Assembly: GCF_902536725.1 (NCBI RefSeq)
Contig: NZ_CACAYO010000010.1
Span: 1-49,111, forward strand
Source: an uncultured Prochlorococcus sp.
GTDB lineage: Bacteria > Cyanobacteriota > Cyanobacteriia > PCC-6307 > Cyanobiaceae
Direction of reading: 5' to 3'
DNA length: 49,111 nucleotides
Shown: piece by piece, positions 1 through 8,585 of the stretch
Layout of the letters: each line of letters begins with the position of its first letter
Numbering within the stretch: the stretch's first letter is position 1
Position numbers and translations under genes: made by a program
The notes under the pieces: generated by a model
Databases searched by the model: none
Told to the model about the DNA's origin: nothing
What the model saw: the letters and a program-made list of their open reading frames with translations, nothing else

Positions 1-394
1 TAGATTCTTCATACAAATAAATCCTATCTAGATGAGCAAGAACACAAGATAAATAGTTTTGTTGCTTGTCATTATTACCTACCAATAAAAAAGTTAATTC
101 AGTTATTGCTTGCGCGGCTGCAAGACATTCAATATTTTTTCCTAAACCTGAATAGCTTTTTAATATTTTAATTTGACGTACAGACTTAAGATTTCTTTTC
201 CCAAAAATTTGCAGATTTAAATATGTTAATGGAGAAGCTGCGGCAAGACTACTTTTAGGACGTCTAGCACCTGGTACCGCTAATCGAACAATCCCTTGCT
301 CATCAGTAAGAATAGTTATTAATCTATCATTCTCGCCTAATGGAGAAGCTTTAATACAGAGACCTTCTAGTCTGCACTCACCAGAACCAGACAT
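1..394 (-). CDS. recO: DNA repair protein RecO, N-terminal part (cut by window edge)
   Basis: RecO helps RecF and RecR load RecA onto SSB-coated single-stranded DNA during recombinational repair. The visible 131 residues begin MSGSGECRLEGLCIKASPLG and continue through an OB-fold-like start with the segment RLAVPGARRPKSSLAAASPL, typical of RecO N-termini. The ATG at 392-394 directly abuts the stop codon of the upstream deoC-like gene, so the two are probably translationally coupled. The C-terminal part lies outside the window, so the zinc-binding region seen in some RecO proteins cannot be checked. Confidence 0.85.
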   Translation of the reverse strand, partial: MSGSGECRLEGLCIKASPLGENDRLITILTDEQGIVRLAVPGARRPKSSLAAASPLTYLNLQIFGKRNLKSVRQIKILKSYSGLGKNIECLAAAQAITELTFLLVGNNDKQQNYLSCVLAHLDRIYLYEES

Positions 395-1054
395 TTAAAT
401 AACCATTACTTCTTCAAAAATCTCACAAAAATTAGAAGTTCCAACGCAACTAATACCACTATCAAACAAATCAATAACTTGCGTCAGTTTTTTTATACCA
501 CCTACAACTTTGATTTGATTTTGAGAGCCTGTTATTTTTAGTATTTCGGGGACATCATTTGATGTAAGAGGTGATCCAAACCCGTCCCCGAATTGAAAAT
601 TTTTTATTCCTAATTCCAAACATATTTCTATCGCATTAATAAAAACTTCTTGTTGTAGTTTTGATTTATTTATGATTATTGAAACTGGTAATCCAGATAA
701 TTTAACTTGCTCAATTTCAGCAGCGAAAGTTTCTAAATTTCTTTTGGATAAATTGATAAAGTTTGGAATATATTCAATTCCTTTTGCACCCTTATCTTTT
801 GCAAAACAAACTAATTCTTCAATAATTGAAACTGGTAAATCTGCTAAAGGGTAAGAAATAAGTGCGTTTATATCCGCACTGTAATTACCCAAACAGTTTT
901 TAAGATCAGTTAAATAATTTAGTGAAGTAGAAATATTTTTGATATTGTATTTTCTTATTAAATCGCAATTCACACAGAAATCTTCCCATGATAGATAAGG
1001 GTTAATAATAATCGCATGAATTTTCTCGTTTAATTCATATTCAATATTGGGCAT
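395..1054 (-). CDS. DeoC-like aldolase-fold protein, probably not an active deoxyribose-phosphate aldolase
   Basis: A 219-residue TIM-barrel protein resembling 2-deoxyribose-5-phosphate aldolase (DeoC), about 40 residues shorter than the E. coli enzyme. Aligned by eye, the second active-site lysine is kept (Lys182 in IKVVGGIKK, matching KPAGGVR). The Schiff-base lysine of the family motif KTSTG is replaced: the segment reads NFQFGDGFG with Gln154 at that place. The catalytic aspartate aligns with Glu94. It lies between hpf/lrtA (7-base gap) and recO (no gap), all on the minus strand, suggesting an operon. Family membership is fairly clear from the fold pattern, but classical aldolase chemistry looks unlikely. 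The function is unknown. Confidence 0.7.
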   Translation of the reverse strand: MPNIEYELNEKIHAIIINPYLSWEDFCVNCDLIRKYNIKNISTSLNYLTDLKNCLGNYSADINALISYPLADLPVSIIEELVCFAKDKGAKGIEYIPNFINLSKRNLETFAAEIEQVKLSGLPVSIIINKSKLQQEVFINAIEICLELGIKNFQFGDGFGSPLTSNDVPEILKITGSQNQIKVVGGIKKLTQVIDLFDSGISCVGTSNFCEIFEEVMVI

Positions 1055-1061
1055 TTAAAAC

Positions 1062-1646
1062 TTATTTAGATTGAATCAGTCCATAACCTCCATGATTCCT
1101 TTTATATATGACTTGAAGTTCATTATTTTTCTTGTTTCGAAAAACATAAAAATCATGATCAATTAGATCTAATTGTTTCCTTGCTTCCTCTAATGAAATT
1201 GGAGTCATTTCAAAGTATTTATTTTTTATAGATGGCTCAGGCAGACTTGCTTCAGTTCCTTCTTTAAATAAAGCTTTATCTAAAAAATTTGATTCCATAC
1301 TTTCAATTGGTAAAGAATCTTTATTTTTAAATTGTTTATTATGTATTGTCTTATTGTTTCTTTCTTTGTATTTGCGTAATTTTCTACAAAGTTTATTTGA
1401 AACTAAATCAATGCTTGAGTATAGATTCTCAGTTTTTTCTTCAGCTCTAATTACGGTACCATTTGCAAAAATAGTAACTTCTGCAGTTTGGAACGAGACT
1501 CTTGGATTCTTTTCAATTGAAAGGTGTATGTCAGCTTCTTTAACGATATCCTTATAGTGATGTGTTGCTTTTTCTATCTTTGCCTCAGTATATTCTTTTA
1601 GTGCTCCAGTGAGCTCAAGATTCTTTCCATGGATTAAAATTTTCAT
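1062..1646 (-). CDS. lrtA: Long-form ribosome hibernation promoting factor (LrtA/HPF)
   Basis: This protein binds the 30S decoding region and dimerises ribosomes in slow growth or darkness; the cyanobacterial form is called light-repressed protein A. At 194 residues it is the long form. Residues 1-100 form the S30AE/HPF domain (start MKILIHGKNLELTGALKEYT, then IHLSIEKNPRVSFQTAEVTI). A variable Lys/Asn-rich linker follows, then a C-terminal dimerisation domain from about residue 140 ending in DFYVFRNKKNNELQVIYKRN. The ATG start is clear. The gene is divergent from lipB with only 44 bases between the starts, so the promoters must overlap or sit inside that gap. Confidence 0.92.
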   Translation of the reverse strand: MKILIHGKNLELTGALKEYTEAKIEKATHHYKDIVKEADIHLSIEKNPRVSFQTAEVTIFANGTVIRAEEKTENLYSSIDLVSNKLCRKLRKYKERNNKTIHNKQFKNKDSLPIESMESNFLDKALFKEGTEASLPEPSIKNKYFEMTPISLEEARKQLDLIDHDFYVFRNKKNNELQVIYKRNHGGYGLIQSK

Positions 1647-1690
1647 AACAAATCTAAAAATATTTACTTACTTTCTAAATCTACTTAAAT

Positions 1691-2341
1691 ATGGATAATA
1701 GAACAGCAATAATTAAACAACCTGATAATATTTCTTCTTTTAATGATGTTTATAAATTACAAAAAGAATATCAGGAGGCATTGATTTTAGATAATTCTAA
1801 CCCTGATTTTATTTGGATAGGTGAGCATCAACTCTGTTATACATTGGGGAGAGGATCTAATTACGATAATTTATTATTTTCTTTGAATGATGATAAATAT
1901 GATGTTTTTAAGATTGATAGAGGTGGTGAGGTAACTTGTCATATGCCAGGACAATTAGTAACGTATTTGGTTTTAGATTTGAAAAATTTTAATAAAGATT
2001 TAAATTGGTACTTAAGAAAAATTGAAGAAATTATTATAAAAATCCTTGGAGCTTTTAATATAGATTGTCACTCTAGAAAAGGGTTTACTGGTGTTTGGAT
2101 AGGAAATAAGAAAATCGCATCAATTGGAATTGGGTGTAAAAGATGGATTACGATAAATGGATTTTCAATCAATATTGACTGCGAATTAGAAAACTTTAAT
2201 AAGATTGTTCCTTGCGGAATAGAAAATTGTCTTATGGCAAATATGATTGATTACAACAAAAATTTAAATATTCAAGAAGTCAAGAGAATTGTTAAAAAAA
2301 CCATCGAGGAAGAATTTAATTTTGATTTTATATCAAAATAG
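1691..2341 (+). CDS. lipB: Octanoyl-ACP:protein N-octanoyltransferase (LipB)
   Basis: LipB moves octanoate from acyl carrier protein to lipoyl domains, the first step of lipoate synthesis. The 216-residue protein shows the family blocks in order: [14 protein letters not shown] at 77-90, [15 protein letters not shown] around 134-148 with the catalytic lysine Lys141, and VPCGIENC with the catalytic cysteine Cys175. Its substrate-bearing protein, the E2 subunit of pyruvate dehydrogenase, is encoded nearby (pdhC). The next gene, an acyl-activating enzyme, follows after 27 bases on the same strand. A Cys replaces the usual Tyr in the TYHGPGQ-like block, which is not a catalytic position. Confidence 0.92.
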   Translation: MDNRTAIIKQPDNISSFNDVYKLQKEYQEALILDNSNPDFIWIGEHQLCYTLGRGSNYDNLLFSLNDDKYDVFKIDRGGEVTCHMPGQLVTYLVLDLKNFNKDLNWYLRKIEEIIIKILGAFNIDCHSRKGFTGVWIGNKKIASIGIGCKRWITINGFSINIDCELENFNKIVPCGIENCLMANMIDYNKNLNIQEVKRIVKKTIEEEFNFDFISK

Positions 2342-2368
2342 AAATTAAAATTTCAAAATCAATTTAAT

Positions 2369-4312
2369 ATGGGTGATTTAGCGTATTGGTCTGCAGCCAA
2401 ACCTCTTTCTAAAAAAAATAAATTTGCCAAAAAAAGAGATTTTATTAAGAACCTCAATCATATAGATCAAATTTGGGAAAAATTAAAATTTAAATGTGGT
2501 GATGCTTTAGCTGTTTGTGATTTAAGAGGGAAATATAAAGAAAAATTTTCTTATTCTGAGCTGGCTGATTTAATAACAAAAGTCTCTTTTTCTTTTGAAA
2601 ATTATGGTTTAAAAAAGGGGGATGTAGTTACTGTAATAGCTGAAAATTCTCCAAGATGGTTAGCAGTAGATCAAGGCTTAATGCGTTTAGGAGCTATAAA
2701 TGCAGTGAGAGGTATTAATTCTCCTTCAGTAGAATTAGACTATATTATTAGGCACTCTAATTCAGTAGGACTAATAGTTCAATCTAAGGAAATTTGGCTT
2801 AAGTTAAACAACAAAGAAGAATTAAAAAAAAGACTGAAATTTATAATCAATTTAGAAGATGAACAATTTGAAAGTTTAATAAGTTGGAGTACATTCATAA
2901 GTTCAGTAGAAAAAGAAAATTCACAAAATAATAATCTTGAAAAATTTAATCCAGAAATTGATGATGTCGCCACTATTCTTTACACTTCTGGGACAACCGG
3001 AAAACCTAAAGGTGTGCCTTTGACTCATGCAAATTTTTTACATCAAATAATCAATTTAGCCTATATCGCTGATCCAGAACCAGGGACCTCTGTACTAAGC
3101 GTTTTGCCTATCTGGCATTCTTATGAGAGAAGTGCTGAATACTTCTTTTTTTCATGCGGTTGTTCTCAATACTATACAATTCCAAAATTTCTTAAAGATG
3201 ATATTACACAAATAAAACCTGTTGTCATGGCCACTGTACCGAGACTATGGGAAGCAATACATGATGGTTTTTTTCAGGCTTTGAAAAAAATGCCTTCCAA
3301 AAAGCGAAAACTTATTAAGTTTTTGATAAGTAATAGTTCGGTTTTCAAAAGAAGTCTTAGAAAGATAAGAAATATAGATATAAATCAAATAACTTTTAAA
3401 TCAAAAATCCCCTTACTAGGTTCTGTTATTAGTCGATATCCTTTACATAAATTGTCTACTATTTTTTTATGGCCGAATATTCTTAGACAACTATGCGGAG
3501 AAAAACTGAAATTTCCCATTAACGGTGGAGGTGCATTGCCAGAACATGTAGATCTTTTTTTTGAATCTTTAGGTGTAGATGTTTTGGTGGGATATGGACT
3601 CACAGAAACTAGTCCAGTATTAACTTGTAGGAGAAGAGAATTAAATGTTAGAGGATCATCTGGTCAGCCTCTAGCATTTACAGAAATCAAAATCGTGAAT
3701 GATGATAAAAAAAAGATTCTGAAGTTCAAAGAAGTCGGAAAAATTCTTGTTAGGGGGCCGCAAGTAATGAAAGGTTATCTTAATAATGAAATAGCTACAA
3801 AAGATGTTTTATCCAGGGATGGTTGGTTTGATACTGGTGATTTAGGTTTTCTAATACCAAATGGTTCTCTCTTTATAACAGGAAGAGCCAAGGATACAAT
3901 TGTGCTATCAAGTGGTGAAAATATAGAACCGAATCCGCTAGAGACTGAAATCCTTAGTTCTGAATTTATTAATCAGATTCAACTAGTAGGACAAGATAAG
4001 AAATGTTTAACAGCCCTTGTAGTTCCTAATGTCGAATTGGTTAAAAGCAAGTTTTTGGAAGAAGACCTTTCAAAATTAAACCTGAATAAGAATATCATTA
4101 CATTTTTTAAATCACAAATTAATAATTTGCTTAAAAGTCGATTAGGAGCAAGATCAGAAGAACAAATATTAGATTGTTATTTTGTTGATGCCTTTACTCT
4201 AGAAAATGGGTTGTTAACACAAACTCTTAAACAAAAAAGAAAAGAAATAGAAAAAAAGTATTCATTACAAATAGAAAATATGTATGAAAACAAATTAAGT
4301 AAGAAAATTTGA
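2369..4312 (+). CDS. fadD: Long-chain acyl-CoA / acyl-ACP synthetase
   Basis: A 647-residue AMP-forming fatty acid ligase. It carries the P-loop-like motif YTSGTTGKPKG at 205-215, the block VLPIWHSYERSAEY, the motif GYGLTETSPVL, and a C-terminal GWFDTGDLGFL...ITGRAKDTIVLSSGENIEP signature. Cyanobacterial members usually act as acyl-ACP synthetases that recycle free fatty acids released from membranes; the sequence alone does not separate that from an acyl-CoA ligase. It follows lipB closely, so a shared transcript is plausible. The length fits the family and no catalytic block is missing. Confidence 0.88.
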   Translation: MGDLAYWSAAKPLSKKNKFAKKRDFIKNLNHIDQIWEKLKFKCGDALAVCDLRGKYKEKFSYSELADLITKVSFSFENYGLKKGDVVTVIAENSPRWLAVDQGLMRLGAINAVRGINSPSVELDYIIRHSNSVGLIVQSKEIWLKLNNKEELKKRLKFIINLEDEQFESLISWSTFISSVEKENSQNNNLEKFNPEIDDVATILYTSGTTGKPKGVPLTHANFLHQIINLAYIADPEPGTSVLSVLPIWHSYERSAEYFFFSCGCSQYYTIPKFLKDDITQIKPVVMATVPRLWEAIHDGFFQALKKMPSKKRKLIKFLISNSSVFKRSLRKIRNIDINQITFKSKIPLLGSVISRYPLHKLSTIFLWPNILRQLCGEKLKFPINGGGALPEHVDLFFESLGVDVLVGYGLTETSPVLTCRRRELNVRGSSGQPLAFTEIKIVNDDKKKILKFKEVGKILVRGPQVMKGYLNNEIATKDVLSRDGWFDTGDLGFLIPNGSLFITGRAKDTIVLSSGENIEPNPLETEILSSEFINQIQLVGQDKKCLTALVVPNVELVKSKFLEEDLSKLNLNKNIITFFKSQINNLLKSRLGARSEEQILDCYFVDAFTLENGLLTQTLKQKRKEIEKKYSLQIENMYENKLSKKI

Positions 4313-4350
4313 TTTGTTCTATCTATATTGAAAAGGTAATTTAATTTTTT

Positions 4351-4794
4351 ATGGAAACAAAAAACTCAATATCTATTAAGCGCTCAATAGCTATTAAAGC
4401 TGTAGTTACACCAACTTGGAAGGAAGATGCGGAAAAAGAATTAAGTAAAGCAATTTCAAACATTGATCAGCAATTATCGCAACTGGAGCAGGAGGGGCAG
4501 CAAATAGTAAATAATATTAGATCCCAATCGGTTAATCCTCTAGATCCAAGGGTTCAAGAACAGGTTACTCAGGTGCAACAACAAGTTGCAGCAAAACGAA
4601 ATGAAATTGAAGAACAAAAAAGAAATCTACTTCAACAACAGAGTCAAGTTCGCGAATTAAAAATGGACGAAATTGTTGATCAAGGGCAAGTGGATAGTTT
4701 CTGTGATGTCACTGTGGGAGACAATCTTATTGAAAAAATGCAAGTCTCGATTACAGTTAAAGATGGAGTTATACAATCTATAGATAATAGTTAA
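4351..4794 (+). CDS. YlqD-family protein of unknown function
   Basis: A 147-residue protein resembling the YlqD family found in Firmicutes and cyanobacteria. The N-terminus (residues 5-25, SISIKRSIAIKAVVTPTWK) looks like a short beta region. Residues about 25-110 are a Gln/Glu-rich predicted coiled coil with many heptad-like Leu/Ile/Val positions. The C-terminal part (VTVGDNLIEKMQVSITVKDG) again looks beta-rich. There is no signal peptide or catalytic motif. It follows the acyl-activating enzyme by 38 bases on the same strand. No function is established. Confidence 0.75.
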   Translation: METKNSISIKRSIAIKAVVTPTWKEDAEKELSKAISNIDQQLSQLEQEGQQIVNNIRSQSVNPLDPRVQEQVTQVQQQVAAKRNEIEEQKRNLLQQQSQVRELKMDEIVDQGQVDSFCDVTVGDNLIEKMQVSITVKDGVIQSIDNS

Positions 4795-4893
4795 AGAGAT
4801 GATTTAGTATTTTTGATAAATATAAGTAAATCTTAATTTCGAAAAGTTTAAAATTCTTATCGATCTAAATTATTACTTTCTTAAGTTTTAAGA

Positions 4894-4923
4894 GTTCCCA
4901 CTGTGAACATGATTTCGTATAAT
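4894..4923 (+). promoter_or_regulatory. Candidate promoter with overlapping dyad, upstream of pdhC
   Basis: A perfect TATAAT lies at 4918-4923. The place for a -35 box (about 4895-4900) is inside an interrupted dyad, GTTCCCACTGTGAAC (4894-4908), whose GTTC/GAAC arms could be an operator. A start near 4930 would give pdhC a leader of roughly 80 bases. The -35 itself is poor, as is common in this group. Confidence 0.45.
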
Positions 4924-5012
4924 TATAACAAGAGTTTAAAGGGTTCTTAAACATAAAAACTTTAGGAAGTTTGGTACAAATCCCTTGAAACTTATGCAAT
5001 AACAATTTTATT

Positions 5013-6380
5013 ATGTCTCACGAAATATTCATGCCTGCCTTGAGTTCTACTATGACGGAGGGCAAGATTGTGGAATGGTTGAAAAATCCGGGAGATAAGG
5101 TTGAAAGAGGAGAATCTGTTTTGGTTGTTGAATCTGATAAGGCAGATATGGATGTTGAATCTTTTCAAGATGGATACCTTGCGGCAGTTTTAATGCCTGC
5201 TGGCAGCACTGCTCCTGTTGGAGAAACTATCGGTCTCATTGTAGAAAATGAGGATGAGATAGCTTCTGTCCAAGAACAAAATAAAGGAAATCAACCCGAA
5301 GCCTCAACTTCAGACCAACTTGAATTAGTAAGCAATAAAACTGAAGAAAAACCAGTAGTCCAGACTGAAAATATCAAGAAAGAAGCTGAAGAAGTCGTCT
5401 TAAAGAGTGAAAAGCCTGTCCCATCTTTTAATGTAGATCAAATTAATGCCGCAACAAGCAATGTTTCTTCGAGGATAATTGCATCTCCAAGAGCTAAAAA
5501 ACTAGCCTCTCAAATGGGTGTTGATTTAGCAAAGGTTCATGGATCTGGCCCTCACGGAAGGATTCAAGCCGATGATATTTTAAAAGCTAATGGCCAACCT
5601 GTTTCTATACCATGGATAGGAGAAGGTGGTTCTCCTGCAAGTATTCCTGGTGCAAATTTGGGAGTTGAAAGTAAACCAGAAACTTCAGGAAATAGTTTTG
5701 GTAATCCTGGAGAAACAGTTCAATTTAATACTCTTCAAAAAGCGGTAAATAAAAATATGGAATCTAGTTTAGATGTTCCATGTTTTAGGGTGGGTTACTC
5801 TATCAATACAGATAAATTAGATAATTTCTACAAAAAGGTAAAACAGAACGGAGTTACTATGACTGCTTTACTTGTAAAGGCAGTTGCAAAGACACTAAAG
5901 AAACATCCTCAAGTTAACTCAAGCTTTTCAGAAAATGGAATTTCTTATCCAGAAAATATAAATATTGCTGTTGCTGTTGCAATGGAAGATGGGGGACTAA
6001 TAACTCCAGTATTAAAAGAACCATGCAATACTGATTTATTTGAATTATCTAGGGAATGGAAAGATCTCGTAAAAAGATCGAGATCAAAACAATTAGAACC
6101 AGATGAATACTCAACGGGAACATTTACCTTGTCTAACCTTGGTATGTTTGGTGTTGATAGATTTGACGCAATACTACCCCCAGGGACCGGTGCGATCTTA
6201 GCGATAGCATCATCGAAACCAACTGTTGTAGCTAATAGTGATGGGTCAATATCTGTTAAAAAAATAATGCAAGTAAACCTTACAGCTGATCACAGAGTGA
6301 TCTATGGAGCTGATGGTGCTTCATTCTTGAAAGACTTGGCTAACTTGATTGAAAATGAGCCAGAGACACTTGTATCTTAA
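5013..6380 (+). CDS. pdhC: Pyruvate dehydrogenase E2, dihydrolipoamide acetyltransferase
   Basis: The E2 core of pyruvate dehydrogenase transfers acetyl groups from lipoate to CoA. Domains in order: one lipoyl domain (residues 1-80, lipoylated Lys43 in ESDKADMDVES); an Ala/Pro/Glu-rich linker; a peripheral-subunit-binding domain at about 155-190 (ASPRAKKLASQMGVDL then GSGPHGRIQADD); a Gly/Pro/Ser-rich linker; and the catalytic acetyltransferase domain from about 235. The active-site motif is DHRVIYGADG with His427. The Tyr in place of the usual Asp after HRVI is typical of cyanobacterial and plastid E2. The 455-residue length fits. A likely promoter lies about 90 bases upstream, and queA follows after 6 bases. 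Confidence 0.93.
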   Translation: MSHEIFMPALSSTMTEGKIVEWLKNPGDKVERGESVLVVESDKADMDVESFQDGYLAAVLMPAGSTAPVGETIGLIVENEDEIASVQEQNKGNQPEASTSDQLELVSNKTEEKPVVQTENIKKEAEEVVLKSEKPVPSFNVDQINAATSNVSSRIIASPRAKKLASQMGVDLAKVHGSGPHGRIQADDILKANGQPVSIPWIGEGGSPASIPGANLGVESKPETSGNSFGNPGETVQFNTLQKAVNKNMESSLDVPCFRVGYSINTDKLDNFYKKVKQNGVTMTALLVKAVAKTLKKHPQVNSSFSENGISYPENINIAVAVAMEDGGLITPVLKEPCNTDLFELSREWKDLVKRSRSKQLEPDEYSTGTFTLSNLGMFGVDRFDAILPPGTGAILAIASSKPTVVANSDGSISVKKIMQVNLTADHRVIYGADGASFLKDLANLIENEPETLVS

Positions 6381-6386
6381 ACTTAA

Positions 6387-7511
6387 TTGATTTCTAAAAT
6401 TAATATAGAAGAAAAAGATTATAGGCTTGAATCTTATGATTATTTACTTGATCCTTCATTAATTGCTAGTAAACCTTCTGCAATTAGGCATGAATCAAGA
6501 TTGATGATAGTTAGAAATAGTGTTTTAGAAGAAGACTGCTTAACTAATAAATTTATCAAGAATCTTTTAGATGAATTTAGAGAAGGCGATCTTGTAGTTG
6601 TCAACAATACTAAAGTGATGAAAGCTAGGATAAAGGTTGAATTAGAAAATGGGACGTTAGTCGAATTATTAGTCTTAGAAAGATCCCATGAATGTGTTTG
6701 GTTATGTTTGGCAAAGCCAGCGAAAAAGTTAAAAATAAATAGAAAAATAATATTAAAATCTCCTTCTGCACAAGATATTAATTTGATGGTTGATGGGGTT
6801 GATGAAGAAACTGGAGGGAGATTTATTAAATTTCCTGAAAATATAACTGATCTCAATTCAATGAATGACCTTCTTGATAAATACGGGGAAATCCCTCTCC
6901 CGCCTTATATAAAAAATACCGAAGAAGAATCTTTTCATGAGAATAGTTATCAAACTGAGTATGCAACTAATCCAGGGGCCGTTGCTGCGCCAACTGCTGG
7001 TTTACACTTAAGCAAAAGTCTTATTTCCAATCTAAAAAAAAAAGGAGTAATAATTTTACCGATAACTTTGCACGTGGGCTATGGAACATTCAAACCAATT
7101 GATCAAGAAGATCTAAGTAACTTAAAACTTCATAAAGAATGGGTAAGTGTTAATAAGGAAGTAGTGGAGGAAATAAAAAAAATAAAGAAAACGGATAGAA
7201 GAATAATTGCTATTGGGACAACTAGCGTTAGAGCTCTTGAAAGTTGTTATTCTGAAGAAATTAATGACTATATTCCTATAGCAAAGTACGTGGATTTAGT
7301 AATTAAGCCGGGTTATAAATTTAAGGTAGTTGATGGATTATTAACTAATTTTCATCTTCCTAAAAGTTCATTATTACTTTTAGTAAGTGCAATGATTGGT
7401 AGAGAAAGGTTATTAGATTTGTATAAAAAAGCCATAAAAGAAAAATTTAGATTTTTCTCTTATGGCGATGCGATGTATATTTCACCAGATTCACTACTGG
7501 TGAAAAAATAG
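6387..7511 (+). CDS. queA: S-adenosylmethionine:tRNA ribosyltransferase-isomerase (QueA)
   Basis: QueA builds epoxyqueuosine from preQ1 in tRNA anticodons, using SAM as the ribosyl donor. The family blocks are present: YDYLLDPSLIA near the N-terminus, VVNNTKVMKAR, the central TEYATNPGAVAAPTAGLH, HVGYGTFKP, IAIGTTSVRALES, and the terminal TNFHLPKSSLLLLVSA. The 374-residue length is normal. Translation probably starts at TTG, six bases after the pdhC stop; no in-frame ATG lies before the conserved N-terminus. It converges on cysK with only two bases between the stop codons. Confidence 0.93.
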   Translation: MISKINIEEKDYRLESYDYLLDPSLIASKPSAIRHESRLMIVRNSVLEEDCLTNKFIKNLLDEFREGDLVVVNNTKVMKARIKVELENGTLVELLVLERSHECVWLCLAKPAKKLKINRKIILKSPSAQDINLMVDGVDEETGGRFIKFPENITDLNSMNDLLDKYGEIPLPPYIKNTEEESFHENSYQTEYATNPGAVAAPTAGLHLSKSLISNLKKKGVIILPITLHVGYGTFKPIDQEDLSNLKLHKEWVSVNKEVVEEIKKIKKTDRRIIAIGTTSVRALESCYSEEINDYIPIAKYVDLVIKPGYKFKVVDGLLTNFHLPKSSLLLLVSAMIGRERLLDLYKKAIKEKFRFFSYGDAMYISPDSLLVKK

Positions 7512-7513
7512 AT

Positions 7514-8500
7514 TTAGGCTTTGACTGGTTCTTGGATGATTCCGCTTGGAACTTCAGTAAACATGATTGATGATAAATATCTCTCTGCTAAATCAGGTAG
7601 AACAACTACTATAGTTTTTCCCGCATACTCATCTTGTTCAGCTAATCTAACAGCAGCAGCAGCAGCAGCTCCACAAGATATTCCGACTAATAGACCTTCT
7701 TCTTTTGCTAATCTAAGAGCCATCTCGATTGACTCGTCATTTGTCACCTGTTCAACCTTATCAACAATTGATAAGTCAAGGTTCTTAGGAATAAATCCTG
7801 CTCCAATTCCTTGAATTTTATGTGGTCCAGATTTAACCTCTTCTCCATTCATTGTCTGTGTAATAACAGGACTATGTGATGGTTCTACAGCTACAGAAGT
7901 AATATTTTTGCCCTTTTCTTGCTTAATGTATCTTGAAACTCCTGTAATTGTGCCGCCAGTTCCAACCCCTGCAACTAAGACATCAATTTCACCATCGCAA
8001 TCATCCCAGATTTCTGGTCCAGTAGTTTTGAAATGAATTTCAGGGTTTGCTGGATTATCAAATTGACCTGGCATGAAATATTGAGAGGGATTACTTTCTG
8101 CAATTTCTTTAGCCTTAGCTATTGCTCCAGGCATACCTTTAGATGCTTCTGTTAAAACAATTTCAGCCCCCAATACTGCCATAACCCTTCTTCTTTCAAT
8201 TGACATAGATTCTGGCATTGTAAGGATGAGTTTATAACCTCTTGCTGAAGCAGTAAAAGCTAGAGCAATTCCTGTATTTCCAGAAGTTGGCTCAACAATA
8301 GTTTTGTCTTTTGTCAGTTTCCCACTTTTCTCGGCATCCCAGATCATGTTTGCGCCGATCCTGCATTTGACACTATAAGCGGGGTTTCTACCTTCAATTT
8401 TTGCAAGTACTGTAGCTTTAGCGTTTTTAGTAACTGATTTTAATTTTACTAATGGAGTGTTTCCAATAGCAAAACTGTTGTCCTCATAAATTTTTGCCAT
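7514..8500 (-). CDS. cysK: Cysteine synthase A (O-acetylserine sulfhydrylase)
   Basis: This PLP enzyme makes cysteine from O-acetylserine and sulfide. I start it at the ATG at 8500 ([20 protein letters not shown], 328 residues); an ATG eight codons earlier gives a non-conserved extension. The PLP lysine region appears as [11 protein letters not shown], where the usual motif is SSVKDRI; the Asp is Cys here, seen in some cyanobacterial copies. The PLP phosphate-binding loop GTGGTITG, the substrate loop [11 protein letters not shown] and the C-terminal [12 protein letters not shown] are present. Two cystathionine gamma-synthase-like genes lie upstream on the same strand, giving a sulfur amino acid cluster. 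Confidence 0.9.
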   Translation of the reverse strand: MAKIYEDNSFAIGNTPLVKLKSVTKNAKATVLAKIEGRNPAYSVKCRIGANMIWDAEKSGKLTKDKTIVEPTSGNTGIALAFTASARGYKLILTMPESMSIERRRVMAVLGAEIVLTEASKGMPGAIAKAKEIAESNPSQYFMPGQFDNPANPEIHFKTTGPEIWDDCDGEIDVLVAGVGTGGTITGVSRYIKQEKGKNITSVAVEPSHSPVITQTMNGEEVKSGPHKIQGIGAGFIPKNLDLSIVDKVEQVTNDESIEMALRLAKEEGLLVGISCGAAAAAAVRLAEQDEYAGKTIVVVLPDLAERYLSSIMFTEVPSGIIQEPVKA

Positions 8501-8585
8501 TTTATATATTGAGAAAATATACATTAATACTAACTATTATTTAGAAAAAGAGTATATAAGTTTCTATACGGTAAATACTAGGAAT

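Noticed and set aside
7646..7672. GCA/GCT-type triplet run in cysK giving six alanines
   Set aside because: Ala-rich sequence is normal at this place in cysteine synthases; not evidence of an unstable repeat.
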